DNA from: Paenibacillus sp. 1011MAR3C5
GTDB lineage: Bacteria; Bacillota; Bacilli; Paenibacillales; Paenibacillaceae
Direction of reading: 5' to 3'
DNA length: 64,000 nucleotides
NCBI RefSeq assembly: GCF_003591485.1
Contig: NZ_QZCF01000003.1
Span: forward strand, 558,001-622,000
A program made the translations under genes and the position numbers. Numbering within the stretch: the stretch's first letter is position 1; every line of letters begins with the position of its first letter. This document shows, piece after piece, positions 43,163 to 52,084 of this stretch. The notes under the pieces were generated by a model. The model was not told where the DNA came from and ran no database searches. It saw only the letters and a program-made list of their open reading frames with translations.

Positions 43163-45382
43163 TTGCAGATAATAAAAAAGTTTTATTGCATTAAACAACA
43201 AGACATAAAGGATTGCGGTGCAGCATGTCTTGGAACTATATCACGTCAATATGGACTTAAATATCCAATATCGAAAATTCGTGAAATTGCAGGAACAGAC
43301 AAACAGGGCACTAACGCATATGGTCTGATCAAAGCAGCGGAGCAATTAGGTTTCACTGCGAAAGGGGTCAAAGGCAATCAGGAAGCCTTCTTCGAGGAGT
43401 TTCCGTTGCCTGCTATTGCCCATGTTGTTATTGATGGTATGCTGCTTCACTATGTCGTCATTCATAAAATATCAAAAAAAGAAGTCCTTATAGCCGATCC
43501 GGCGAATGGACTTGTTAAGTATTCACCCGAAGTTTTTTTTCAAGTTTGGACGGGTGTACTGATTCTCATGGTACCAACGCCTCAGTTTCGCAAAGGCAAC
43601 GAAACTCAAGGTTTGTTTTCGCGGTTCTTCGGTCTACTTCTGCCTCAAAAGAGAATGATCTTAGGCATCTTTTTGGCATCATTACTTTTTACGATTCTAG
43701 GTATTCTTGGAGCCTTCTATTTTCAATTCCTTCTGGATGAGATATTGCCGTACAGTCTAGAAAAAACGCTGCATATACTTTCTATCGGGATAATAGTCTT
43801 ATATTTATTTAAAGTTCTGCTAAACGCTTTTCGATCTCATTTAATGTTATTTCTAAGCCAGAAGCTGGACATTTCGCTCATTCTTGGTTATTACCACCAT
43901 GTATTAAAGCTTCCGATGAGCTTTTTTGGTGCAAGGAAGACAGGCGAAATAATCTCAAGGCTAATGGATGCTTCGAAAGTTAGGGATGCAATTTCAAGTG
44001 CAACATTAACAATAATGATCGATGTACTTATGGTAATTGCAGGAGGATTTATTCTTTATTCTCAAAGCGCTCTATTGTTTGGCGTAACGCTTTTACTTAT
44101 TCCTTTATATATTGCATTAGTTTGGGGCTTTCACAAACCCTTCGATCGTCTAAATAGAGAACAAATGGAGAAGAATGCTCAACTTACGTCCTATATAGTT
44201 GAATCAATAGATGGAATCGAGACAGTCAAGGCGTATCATGCAGAGTCGAAAGCTAATTTTGAAACAGAGAGGAAGTTTGTGAGCTTTCTGAAGTCTGTCT
44301 TCAAATTTGGCATATTTAATAACGTGCAGGGATCGCTGAAAGGTCTTGTACAGTCTATTGGCGGCGTTGTTATTTTGTGGGTAGGGGCCGTACAGGTTAT
44401 AGAGGGCAACATGTCGATGGGACAGCTCATCACATACAATGCATTGCTAGCTTACTTCTTGGACCCTATTCAAAATTTAATTAATCTCCAGCCTACTTTG
44501 CAGACTGCTGTTGTTGCAGCAGATAGACTTGGTGAAATTCTGGACCTCGAGACGGAGAAGAGCGAGCAAGAAGATAAGAAGCTTCAGCCAACCAGCTTAA
44601 AAGGGGATATTCGTCTACAACATGTAGACTTCCGATATGGAACTCGTGCATTAACGCTTCAGTCGATCGACATGACAATTCAACAAGGCGAGAAGATCGC
44701 TTTTGTAGGTGAAAGCGGGTCCGGCAAAACTACGTTGATTAAGCTGCTTATGCAATTTTATCAACATGAGAAAGGCGATATCTTAATCAACGATCACAAC
44801 ATCCGAGATATTCATCTAGATTCCTTAAGGGAAAGGATTGCGTATATTCCGCAGGACACCTTCTTCTTCAGCGGAACGATTCGTGAGAATTTATGCCTTG
44901 GCGTAGATGAGTCGATTGATTTTGAACGAATTGTAGATGCCTGCAAGATGGCGCAAGCCCATGAGTTTATTAATAGCTTTCCGCTTCGCTATCAGACAAT
45001 GCTGGAAGAGAATGCAACCAATATCTCCGGCGGGCAGAAGCAAAGACTTGCGATAGCGAGGGCGATTCTCAAAAAACCGGATATTCTGGTTATGGATGAA
45101 GCAACAAGCAATCTGGATTCCATTACAGAGAAAGCTGTCTCAGAAACGATTAATGGTTTTGAGAATCTGACGACGATTATTATCGCCCATCGACTAAGTA
45201 CGATTATGCGTTGTGATCGAATATATGTGATGGATCAGGGGCGTATTCTTGAGCAAGGTACGCATGCGCAGCTCCTGGCTGTTAAAGGGAAATATTACGA
45301 GCTGTGGAAAGATCAACTGCCAGGCCTGGATCAATCCCCTGCCAATGAACTGAAATTTGTGGTTGGGGTAGGTGAAGGATAG
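43163..45382 (+). CDS. Peptidase-containing ABC exporter (C39, bacteriocin type)
   Basis: A 739-residue exporter that cleaves double-glycine leaders and pumps out the peptides. TTG 43163 is chosen because AAGGAG sits nine bases upstream; ATG 43130 has no site. The C39 domain begins at once: QQDIKDCGAAC (Cys18), with His in LHYVVIHKI and Asp in IADPANG completing the active site. Six transmembrane helices follow (about 155-445). The nucleotide-binding domain has Walker A GESGSGKTT, signature SGGQKQR, Walker B ILVMDEATSNLD and the H loop IIAHRLST. The full catalytic set is intact. It overlaps no gene but is three bases from the HlyD gene. Confidence 0.95.
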   Translation: MQIIKKFYCIKQQDIKDCGAACLGTISRQYGLKYPISKIREIAGTDKQGTNAYGLIKAAEQLGFTAKGVKGNQEAFFEEFPLPAIAHVVIDGMLLHYVVIHKISKKEVLIADPANGLVKYSPEVFFQVWTGVLILMVPTPQFRKGNETQGLFSRFFGLLLPQKRMILGIFLASLLFTILGILGAFYFQFLLDEILPYSLEKTLHILSIGIIVLYLFKVLLNAFRSHLMLFLSQKLDISLILGYYHHVLKLPMSFFGARKTGEIISRLMDASKVRDAISSATLTIMIDVLMVIAGGFILYSQSALLFGVTLLLIPLYIALVWGFHKPFDRLNREQMEKNAQLTSYIVESIDGIETVKAYHAESKANFETERKFVSFLKSVFKFGIFNNVQGSLKGLVQSIGGVVILWVGAVQVIEGNMSMGQLITYNALLAYFLDPIQNLINLQPTLQTAVVAADRLGEILDLETEKSEQEDKKLQPTSLKGDIRLQHVDFRYGTRALTLQSIDMTIQQGEKIAFVGESGSGKTTLIKLLMQFYQHEKGDILINDHNIRDIHLDSLRERIAYIPQDTFFFSGTIRENLCLGVDESIDFERIVDACKMAQAHEFINSFPLRYQTMLEENATNISGGQKQRLAIARAILKKPDILVMDEATSNLDSITEKAVSETINGFENLTTIIIAHRLSTIMRCDRIYVMDQGRILEQGTHAQLLAVKGKYYELWKDQLPGLDQSPANELKFVVGVGEG

Positions 45383-45385
45383 CGT

Positions 45386-47044
45386 ATGCGAGCAGTCATA
45401 AGAGAAATGTCCGAGATGACGGACAGCAGAGAGATTATGGAGGCCAGGACCAATCCAGCGATCACCATTTTTATAAGTGTCGTGTTGTTTTTGCTAGTTG
45501 CAGGTTTGACCTGGTCTTTTATTGGTGAAATTGACGAAGTAGCAAAGGCATCCGGTATAGTCCGTCCTAATGAAAAAGTAAGCAACATACAAACCACAGC
45601 TACTGGAACGATTGAAACCATTCACGTGAAGGAAGGCCAGATGATCGAACAAGGCGCTTTGATTATTAGTTTCGAACATGAAAGCCTGGAATTGGATCTG
45701 AAAAACAAGGGTTTAGAGTTGACAAAGCTGCAACAAGAAACACTTTTTCTACAACGTTATAAGGAAAGTGTAGTGGGTCATGTTAACTTATTTAATAAGT
45801 CCATTTCAGATGAAGATTTTTATTACCATTTGGTTGAACAATACCTTCTGGAGTATTCACAAAAGGAAATAGATTTTCAAAATAGCAAGCGTCAGATCGA
45901 GCAGGCCAAAGGCGAGTCATTGCTGGCCAATGAAAACGTAGCGCTTAATAGGAGATCAAGTAATCAAAAGAATGCTCAAAGTAAATCCGAATATAATCGG
46001 AATATTGAGCAGTTGGAAAAGGATCTTGAAGCTGAAAAACAGCTCAAACAATCTATCGAGAATAAGAAAAATGTTATTCCGGGTGCAGATTTGCTAAGAA
46101 CCGAACGCTTTAATCAATTTATGCTTCGACTCGAACAGTTGAATACTACCGTTCGTGAGAATGAAACCAAGCTAGCACAATCCATTGAACTGGGAGAAAG
46201 ATTTGTATCCAAATCACAGTTGGAGACAGAGAAAGCTCAGGTTGAGGCAGCCAAGCTGCAGCTATCGCAATTCGAGCAAGAGTCCCTATTAGGCGTTCAA
46301 AGCCGGATAGAAGAATATGAAACAAAGTTGAAGGAAGCCCGTCGCGCCTTGGCACAATTGAATGCTGAAGATTCGCCAACTGTGTTGGAGCAGGAAGCTC
46401 TTCAGCTTGAAGAAGAAAAGCTGCGCGATCAGTACCAAAGCCTGGAGACGCAAAGTGAAGGCATAGAGCAAAAAACGGCAATTGATCTTGAAAAGTTTAG
46501 ACTGGATAGGATTGTACAAATTGGAGCAGCAATTGATGAGAAGGAGAAGTCTCTAAAAGCGCTTCAGGACCAGGTTGAGCAATTGAAGTTAGCCATTGAT
46601 AAGCAAAGCATACATGCTCCAATATCGGGTATCGTCCATGTGTTGAAAGAGTTGAATACTGGCGACATTGTACAACCCGGAGAGCCGTTGCTGTCCATCA
46701 TTCCTGTCAATGAATCCATGTATAAAATGAGCATCGCCGTTCCTAATCATGAGATTGGACAGATCGTCGTAGGCCAAAACGTCGATATGAACTTCCACGC
46801 TTTTCCTAAACAGAGCTTTGGTTCCTTGACAGGAACAGTAAACTCTATTAGTACAGATTCTATCGTTCAACAGGATGGCAGAAGCTACTATAGTGTGGAA
46901 GCTTCCATAGCGAATGAGCCTTTAGTTAATCGTAAAGGAGAGAGTGGAGAGATACGGGTTGGTATGACTGCCGAGGCTTATGTCATAACCGATTCAAAGA
47001 AGATCATTCACTTCTTGTTAGAAAAAATCAATTTAAAAGAATAG
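45386..47044 (+). CDS. HlyD-type secretion adaptor, unusually long
   Basis: A 552-residue accessory protein of the exporter. ATG 45386 follows GAAGGA. A transmembrane helix (about 27-47) leads to the biotinyl-lipoyl-like half motif TATGTIETIHVKEGQMIEQG, a coiled-coil hairpin of about 330 residues (roughly 95-425), then the second half motif IHAPISGIVHVLKELNTGDI and a beta-barrel. The usual Gram-positive adaptors of this class have a much shorter coiled-coil, while a hairpin this long is more like adaptors that dock to TolC. The next gene encodes a TolC-like coiled-coil protein, which fits. Confidence 0.93.
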   Translation: MRAVIREMSEMTDSREIMEARTNPAITIFISVVLFLLVAGLTWSFIGEIDEVAKASGIVRPNEKVSNIQTTATGTIETIHVKEGQMIEQGALIISFEHESLELDLKNKGLELTKLQQETLFLQRYKESVVGHVNLFNKSISDEDFYYHLVEQYLLEYSQKEIDFQNSKRQIEQAKGESLLANENVALNRRSSNQKNAQSKSEYNRNIEQLEKDLEAEKQLKQSIENKKNVIPGADLLRTERFNQFMLRLEQLNTTVRENETKLAQSIELGERFVSKSQLETEKAQVEAAKLQLSQFEQESLLGVQSRIEEYETKLKEARRALAQLNAEDSPTVLEQEALQLEEEKLRDQYQSLETQSEGIEQKTAIDLEKFRLDRIVQIGAAIDEKEKSLKALQDQVEQLKLAIDKQSIHAPISGIVHVLKELNTGDIVQPGEPLLSIIPVNESMYKMSIAVPNHEIGQIVVGQNVDMNFHAFPKQSFGSLTGTVNSISTDSIVQQDGRSYYSVEASIANEPLVNRKGESGEIRVGMTAEAYVITDSKKIIHFLLEKINLKE

Positions 47045-47056
47045 GAGGGGAATGCA

Positions 47057-48361
47057 ATAGAAGCTTGGACTCATAAATATCAAAGGATAAAGCTCGGTTT
47101 CATCCTGGCGCTGATATTCATTTCTTGCTCAATCTTTCCTTCTCCTATTCTTGCAGTAGACAACGATAATAAATCTAGTGAAATTATTTTGACAAGGGAG
47201 AAGATATTCGAATTGGCCGCCAAAAATTACACTGCCGCGCAACAACAGCACCTGGAAATACAACTGGAAGCTGCGCAGTTAAGGCATGTAGAGGCACAAC
47301 GCAAAGCGATTGGCAGCTATGAAAATCCTCTAGTCCAGAAGCTCCCTGCTACATTGGAAGAGCTCAGATTGCTGGTACCAGGTTACGAACAGCTTACGGA
47401 GCAGGAGAAGGCGGAGATCGATTCCTTGCTCGTCATACAAGGTATGATTAATGCATCTATGAATCAAATGATAGAAGCACAGGCTCAGTATCAATATACT
47501 GCTGGCGTTCAGCAATGGCGAATGCAGATCGACGCACTAGACAGTCAAATAAGTGACAGCTCCTACCGATTGACAATATCGAAGCTGGAGAAGGAGCGCA
47601 TTACACTACTCGTACAATTTTATGCCATGCAAAGTTACTATCAGCTTGTGCAGATTCAATTAGAAAAAGATATGGCAATGCTAGATATCCAAGCCGTTAA
47701 GACAGAAGAAAGAGATACGATTAAGCTATATCAGGCAGGACGTTCAACGCAAATTGATGTAGATCTTGCGAAGAAGCTTGTAAAAGATTATGAGCAAAAC
47801 GTAAAGAGGCTGACAGAACAGTACGAAAGCAGACTGCAATTGTTTCGAAAGGAGTTGGGGCTTGATCAAAGTGACAAGCTTGTTCTGCTTTCCTATGATC
47901 AGATGAAGCTTGATAAGCTTTCTGTTGAATCAAAGATTGAACTTAAAAAACAGTTTGATCATCAAAAAGCAGAAGAGGCTATTCGTCATGCCAAAGCACA
48001 GCATGAGGTGGCCAACATGGACAATCCTCTATTAGCGGACTATTTGAAGACGGTGATGGTAGTAGAGACAGAACGAAAAACAGCGATAGATCAATTGCTG
48101 GAACAAAAAATGGTTATTTTAGATTCGGAGAAGGATCAGATCGAATCTCAACTAGCTGAGATTGAATCTGAACTAAGTGAGCTTAAACGTCAGCAAAAGG
48201 ATTATCAGAAGCTGCTCGCAAACGGTCAAGTTACAATTAAGCAAGTGGAAGAAGTAGCGTACAAGCTTAAGAGGCTTGAGATTAATCATAAGAAATTACA
48301 GATTGACGATTCGATCTGGAATGAAAAAAAACGTATAGCAGTTCTGGGTGTTTTGTTGTGA
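47057..48361 (+). CDS. Secreted TolC-like coiled-coil protein, apparent ATA start
   Basis: A protein of 434 residues if started at ATA 47057. That codon lies six bases after AGGAGGGG (47043-47050) and opens a frame that encodes a complete signal peptide: EAWTHKYQRIKLGFILALIF, then ISCSIFPSPILA and a cut before VDND. The first conventional start in frame is TTG 47189, after the signal peptide and without a ribosome site. The mature part is almost wholly helical and coiled-coil, with repeats typical of outer-membrane-factor proteins (IQLEAAQLRHVEAQRKA; DTIKLYQAGRSTQIDVDLAK). It belongs to the exporter operon, 12 bases after the HlyD gene. In a monoderm it would sit in the wall zone. Confidence 0.7.
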   Translation: MEAWTHKYQRIKLGFILALIFISCSIFPSPILAVDNDNKSSEIILTREKIFELAAKNYTAAQQQHLEIQLEAAQLRHVEAQRKAIGSYENPLVQKLPATLEELRLLVPGYEQLTEQEKAEIDSLLVIQGMINASMNQMIEAQAQYQYTAGVQQWRMQIDALDSQISDSSYRLTISKLEKERITLLVQFYAMQSYYQLVQIQLEKDMAMLDIQAVKTEERDTIKLYQAGRSTQIDVDLAKKLVKDYEQNVKRLTEQYESRLQLFRKELGLDQSDKLVLLSYDQMKLDKLSVESKIELKKQFDHQKAEEAIRHAKAQHEVANMDNPLLADYLKTVMVVETERKTAIDQLLEQKMVILDSEKDQIESQLAEIESELSELKRQQKDYQKLLANGQVTIKQVEEVAYKLKRLEINHKKLQIDDSIWNEKKRIAVLGVLL

Positions 48362-48471
48362 AATATTCAAATTTTATTATATAAGAGATGTAGGTATTTC
48401 ATATAAAATGTGGTATATTTTCCTTTGTGTGCATCAGAATCTATGATAAATATATCGAAGGAGTGGTAGTT

Positions 48472-49740
48472 TTGAAGAAGAAATGGACCTCGCTATTGGC
48501 TGCCTTTGTCATGGTTTTTGTACTGGCGACAGGCGTGCAGGCACAAGGCAACACCGCAACCGCAAGCGAAGCAGTAAAAGTATGGATTAACGATGAGGAA
48601 GTTCAATTTGGCGCGAATGCTCCGGTTGAAGTAGACGGAACAACACTGGTTCCAGTAAGAGCTGTACTGGAGGCGCTTGGCTACACGCTGGTTTGGGATG
48701 AAGCCAAGCAAGTTGTGATTGCCGAAAAGTATGGCTTCTCGATTGCGCTTCAGATCGGCAATCCAGTCGGAGCCGTTAATGGTGCCTCTAAGGAACTGAC
48801 GGCTGCTCCTCAAATTCTAAAAGGATCGACGTATGTTCCGGTTGCTTTCATCAGTGAGGCTATTGGTTACGAGCTGAAATGGGACGCTGCTAATCGTTCC
48901 GTACTATTAACCAAGGAAGCTAGCAAAGGTTATCTATGGAAGGTAGAGAAGGACGGCGTAGAAGTCCATCTTATGGGTTCGATCCATGTAGGCGATCCGA
49001 ACTTGTATCCATTGCGTGATGAAGTTGAGCAAGCTTTCGACGATTCCGATCATTTGGTGGTTGAAGTAGATGTGACCAAGGCTGGAGAAGAGTCGGTTCA
49101 AAAAGAAATTGCAGCTATTCAGGTATACGCCGACGGCACAACATTAAAGGATCACATCTCGGCAGATACATATACTCGCGTTCAATCCTTTTTGAAAGAT
49201 CTAGGATTAGAATTGAATGCTTATGATACCTTTAAACCTTGGTCTGTGAATCTGGATATGTCCAATTATGCATCGGCAACTGCTGGATACCAAGGCGGAA
49301 TTGGCATTGATATGTATTATTTGAATAGAGCTCTAGCATCTAACAAGCCGGTATTGGAATTGGAGTCATTTACTTCGCAGTTGCAAGTATTCGATAGCTT
49401 TTCGAAGGAATTGCAAGAGTCGCAGTTGAACGAAACCTTAGACGGTATCTTCGGCGTGAAGGAAACGACAGAACCTACTTTGAACGCTCTGGCCGATCTG
49501 TGGATTCAAGGTGATGATGCTGGCTTGGAAGCGCTGGTTGCAGAGCTGCATAAAGAAGAGGAGTTTTACGAGAAGCTGGTGAAGAATCGCCATGCAGGCA
49601 TGCTGGAGAAAATCGAAGGCTACCTGAATAACGAGAAAAAAGAGTCGTACTTCGTCGTAGCCGGATATCTTCATATGCTTGGCGAGGATGGCTTGATTAC
49701 ACTGCTTAAAGAAAAGGGATATACCGTTACACGCATCTAA
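48472..49740 (+). CDS. Secreted protein: copper-amine-oxidase-N-like domain plus TraB/GumN domain
   Basis: A 422-residue secreted protein. TTG 48472 follows GAAGGAG; the signal peptide is MKKKWTSLLAAFVMVFVLAT, cut near VQAQG. Residues about 35-150 form a stalk domain of the copper amine oxidase N-like type frequent in Paenibacillus (VWINDEEVQFGANAPVEVDG; two PV(R/A)xxxEALGY repeats). Residues about 160-420 are a TraB/GumN domain with the GxxH motif in LMGSIHVGDPNLYPL and the second His in VVAGYLHMLGEDGLI, like the TIKI-type metallopeptidases. It has its own AT-rich upstream region, but is placed with the bacteriocin operon. It may be a protease linked to immunity or be unrelated. Confidence 0.85.
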   Translation: MKKKWTSLLAAFVMVFVLATGVQAQGNTATASEAVKVWINDEEVQFGANAPVEVDGTTLVPVRAVLEALGYTLVWDEAKQVVIAEKYGFSIALQIGNPVGAVNGASKELTAAPQILKGSTYVPVAFISEAIGYELKWDAANRSVLLTKEASKGYLWKVEKDGVEVHLMGSIHVGDPNLYPLRDEVEQAFDDSDHLVVEVDVTKAGEESVQKEIAAIQVYADGTTLKDHISADTYTRVQSFLKDLGLELNAYDTFKPWSVNLDMSNYASATAGYQGGIGIDMYYLNRALASNKPVLELESFTSQLQVFDSFSKELQESQLNETLDGIFGVKETTEPTLNALADLWIQGDDAGLEALVAELHKEEEFYEKLVKNRHAGMLEKIEGYLNNEKKESYFVVAGYLHMLGEDGLITLLKEKGYTVTRI

Positions 49741-49790
49741 TGCAAGATAAAGCATTGAAGTACGTCTGAAAGAAACGTAGCATCAAATTC

Positions 49791-49827
49791 AGAGAGGCAG
49801 TCCTTAAATGGACTGTCTCTCTTTCTT
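49791..49827 (+). terminator. Rho-independent terminator
   Basis: AGAGAGGCAGTCC and GGACTGTCTCTCT pair (one G-U), then TTTCTTG. It ends the accessory island. Confidence 0.85.
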
Positions 49828-49852
49828 GAAAAACAATGTAGCTATTCGCCCC

Positions 49853-49882
49853 TTGCGTCCCTCCACATCCTTCCTATATAAT
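49853..49882 (+). promoter_or_regulatory. Sigma-A promoter of the ABC-F gene
   Basis: TTGCGT (49853-49858) and TATAAT (49877-49882), spacer 18. The transcript would have a leader of about 310 bases. Confidence 0.65.
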
Positions 49883-49920
49883 GGAACCTAATTCTAACGA
49901 CTGCAGGAGGACCTCCACCG

Positions 49921-49979
49921 ATGAATTAATGACACGTGATAACCTGAAGAACAACTTGTTGAAGATAACAAGCGGCTAG
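49921..49979 (+). CDS. Leader peptides of the ABC-F attenuator (MN and a 16-residue peptide)
   Basis: AGGAGG (49905-49910) precedes ATG-AAT-TAA at 49921-49929, whose stop overlaps an ATG at 49929 (TAATG). The second frame encodes MTRDNLKNNLLKITSG and stops at 49977-49979. Termination-reinitiation coupling is likely. The ribosome site is followed by CCTCC and could be self-paired. A hairpin CTCGCA/TGCGAG follows directly. Such short coding units before antibiotic-resistance ABC-F genes sense stalled ribosomes. Confidence 0.6.
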
Positions 49980-50142
49980 CTCGCACTTATGCGAGAGTCG
50001 GTCAGGGGATACGTGTGTCATTTTGGGGAGCTGCGAGTTAGATCGGTTGCATGGAATCATTCGTAAACATTTTTTCTGCCTGGATGCAGATTAGTGTGAT
50101 GCGTTTGTTTTGTGCGAGCCTGATATCCCCCGCGTATTTCAG

Positions 50143-50170
50143 ACCGTGTGCCGCGCGCCACGGTTTTTTT
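50143..50170 (+). terminator. Attenuator terminator in the ABC-F leader
   Basis: ACCGTG (50143-50148) pairs with CACGGT (50159-50164) followed by seven T. It stands 38 bases before the gene start, inside the same transcript, so it must be bypassed for expression. GGGGATA at 50005-50011 can pair with TATCCCC at 50124-50130 as part of an alternative fold. Confidence 0.8.
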
Positions 50171-50201
50171 ATTTTTTTCGCAGATGCGGAGGGATGTATA
50201 T

Positions 50202-52046
50202 ATGCTATTGGTTAAAGTACAGCAAGCAGCAAAGGATTGGGACGGCGAGATGTTGTTCAAGGACGTCAGCTTTGATATACGAGAGGGAGAGCGGCTTGCC
50301 TTATTCGGGAGAAACGGAGTCGGCAAGACAACTTTATTGCATGCCATCACAGGGCGAATCGCTCTTGATGAAGGACAGATTCAGCGCCTCCTATCACTAG
50401 AGCAATGGGGATGGCTGGATCAGCAGCCGGGGCAAGCTGCCCATCTATCTCTGATGGACACGGTACTCAACAGCTCCTGCCCGGAGCGCTACCAGCTTAA
50501 ACAAGAGCTTGAAGCTTGTATGAATAAGATGGGTGCAGGCGTGACGGATGCGGAGGAGCTTGAGAGGTACAGTTCGCTTATGGAAAGATATACATTCGAC
50601 GGATATGAGTGGGAGCGAAGAGCGGAGCTGGCGCTTCGCCAGCTTCAGCTCGGCCCGGAGCACTGGGCTCAGCCGTATGCCAGTCTGAGCGGCGGGCAGA
50701 AGACGAAAGCGCAGCTTGCCGCCTTGCTGCTGAAGGAACCGAAGCTGCTGCTGCTCGATGAGCCGACCAACCATCTGGACTCGGCATCGCTATTATGGCT
50801 GGAGGAGTGGGTCGTCTCGTATAAAGGGACGATTGTCTACGTATCGCATGATCGGATGTTCATTGACCGTACCGCTACTGCGGTAATTGAACTGACTAAA
50901 GAGAGCGCTAAGAGGTATGAAGGCGGTTATTCGGATTATAGGAGAGCGAAGGATGTAGAGCTGCGCACAATCGAGGCACAGCATAAGAAGCAGGAGCTGG
51001 AGCGGGAGAAGCTGCTGGAGAGCATTCGCATGTATGCTCAGTGGTTTCAACAGGCTCATAAAGCCGCAGGTCAGAATGACTTCCTAAGATCAAAATCGAA
51101 AAAGAACGTCTCCAGGCTTCATGCCAAGGAATCTGCACTGCAGCGGCTTGATGCGGAAGGCGTTCAGAAGCCGCGCGAGGCAGCACAGCTTTATATGCGG
51201 CTGGAATCAGAAGCATTCGAAGCGGCCCATGTGATCCGCATGGAAGGAATCAGCTTTGCTTATTCAGACAGCAGGCCCCTGCTGACGCAGTTCAACATGA
51301 ATGTAAGCAGAGGCGAGCGCGTAGCGATCATTGGCCCGAACGGAGCAGGCAAGTCTACGTTAGCCAAGCTGGCGATCGGCAGCTTGAAAGCTTCCGAGGG
51401 CGCGGTGATTCGGCATCCGCATGCAAAGATTGGCTATTTCGAGCAAGAGCTGAGCCGCATGGATGCAGGTCAGACACTGCTGGATAGCCTGCTGGACCTG
51501 CCGGGTATGACTCAGTCACATGCACGAACGATACTGGCTTGCTTCTTGTTTCGCAAGGAAGAAGTGTTTAAGCGCATTGGCGATTTGAGCATGGGCGAGA
51601 AATGCCGCGTCGCATTCCTGCGATTGTTTTTCGGCAAATGCAATATGCTGGTGTTGGATGAGCCGACCAACTATTTGGACATCGATACAAGGGAGAGGGT
51701 CGAGGAAGCGCTGAGACAATATCCGGGTACGGTGCTGCTGATCACACATGACCGGTATTTGACGAAGAGGCTGGCAACGTCACTTGTCGTTATGGATGGC
51801 ATGTCCGAGCCGCATGTATTCGCCGGAACCTTCGATGAATATGAATCCAGCCAACGGCTTAGAGCCATGTCCGCTGAGCAATTGCAAATCCAGTATGAGC
51901 GCGACAAGCTGAAGCTTCGGTTAACACAGCTTATGGGGATGGAGAAGCTGAAGTCTGAGGAAGATGATCGCAGCCTGATGCTGGAGATCAGGAGCGTCAA
52001 GCTTCAGTTGAAACAATTGGGTGATTCAACGGATTACGCAGATTGA
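50202..52046 (+). CDS. ABC-F ATPase, probable antibiotic-resistance ribosome-protection protein
   Basis: A 614-residue soluble protein with two ABC domains and no membrane part. ATG 50202 follows GGAGGG; the frame opens at 50148 within the terminator. Walker A motifs are GRNGVGKTT (about 36) and GPNGAGKST (about 378); signatures are LSGGQKTK and LSMGEKCR; Walker B strands are LLLLDEPTNHLD and MLVLDEPTNYLD. The linker (about 235-325) carries the ARD-like tip (QWFQQAHKAAGQNDFLRSKS). The attenuator leader and length point to the Lsa/Vga/VmlR-like group, which displaces lincosamides, streptogramins A or pleuromutilins from the ribosome. The exact drug range cannot be read. Confidence 0.88.
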   Translation: MLLVKVQQAAKDWDGEMLFKDVSFDIREGERLALFGRNGVGKTTLLHAITGRIALDEGQIQRLLSLEQWGWLDQQPGQAAHLSLMDTVLNSSCPERYQLKQELEACMNKMGAGVTDAEELERYSSLMERYTFDGYEWERRAELALRQLQLGPEHWAQPYASLSGGQKTKAQLAALLLKEPKLLLLDEPTNHLDSASLLWLEEWVVSYKGTIVYVSHDRMFIDRTATAVIELTKESAKRYEGGYSDYRRAKDVELRTIEAQHKKQELEREKLLESIRMYAQWFQQAHKAAGQNDFLRSKSKKNVSRLHAKESALQRLDAEGVQKPREAAQLYMRLESEAFEAAHVIRMEGISFAYSDSRPLLTQFNMNVSRGERVAIIGPNGAGKSTLAKLAIGSLKASEGAVIRHPHAKIGYFEQELSRMDAGQTLLDSLLDLPGMTQSHARTILACFLFRKEEVFKRIGDLSMGEKCRVAFLRLFFGKCNMLVLDEPTNYLDIDTRERVEEALRQYPGTVLLITHDRYLTKRLATSLVVMDGMSEPHVFAGTFDEYESSQRLRAMSAEQLQIQYERDKLKLRLTQLMGMEKLKSEEDDRSLMLEIRSVKLQLKQLGDSTDYAD

Positions 52047-52084
52047 TAAAGGAATAGATAAGTCCAAGGGGCTCTCCCAACCAT

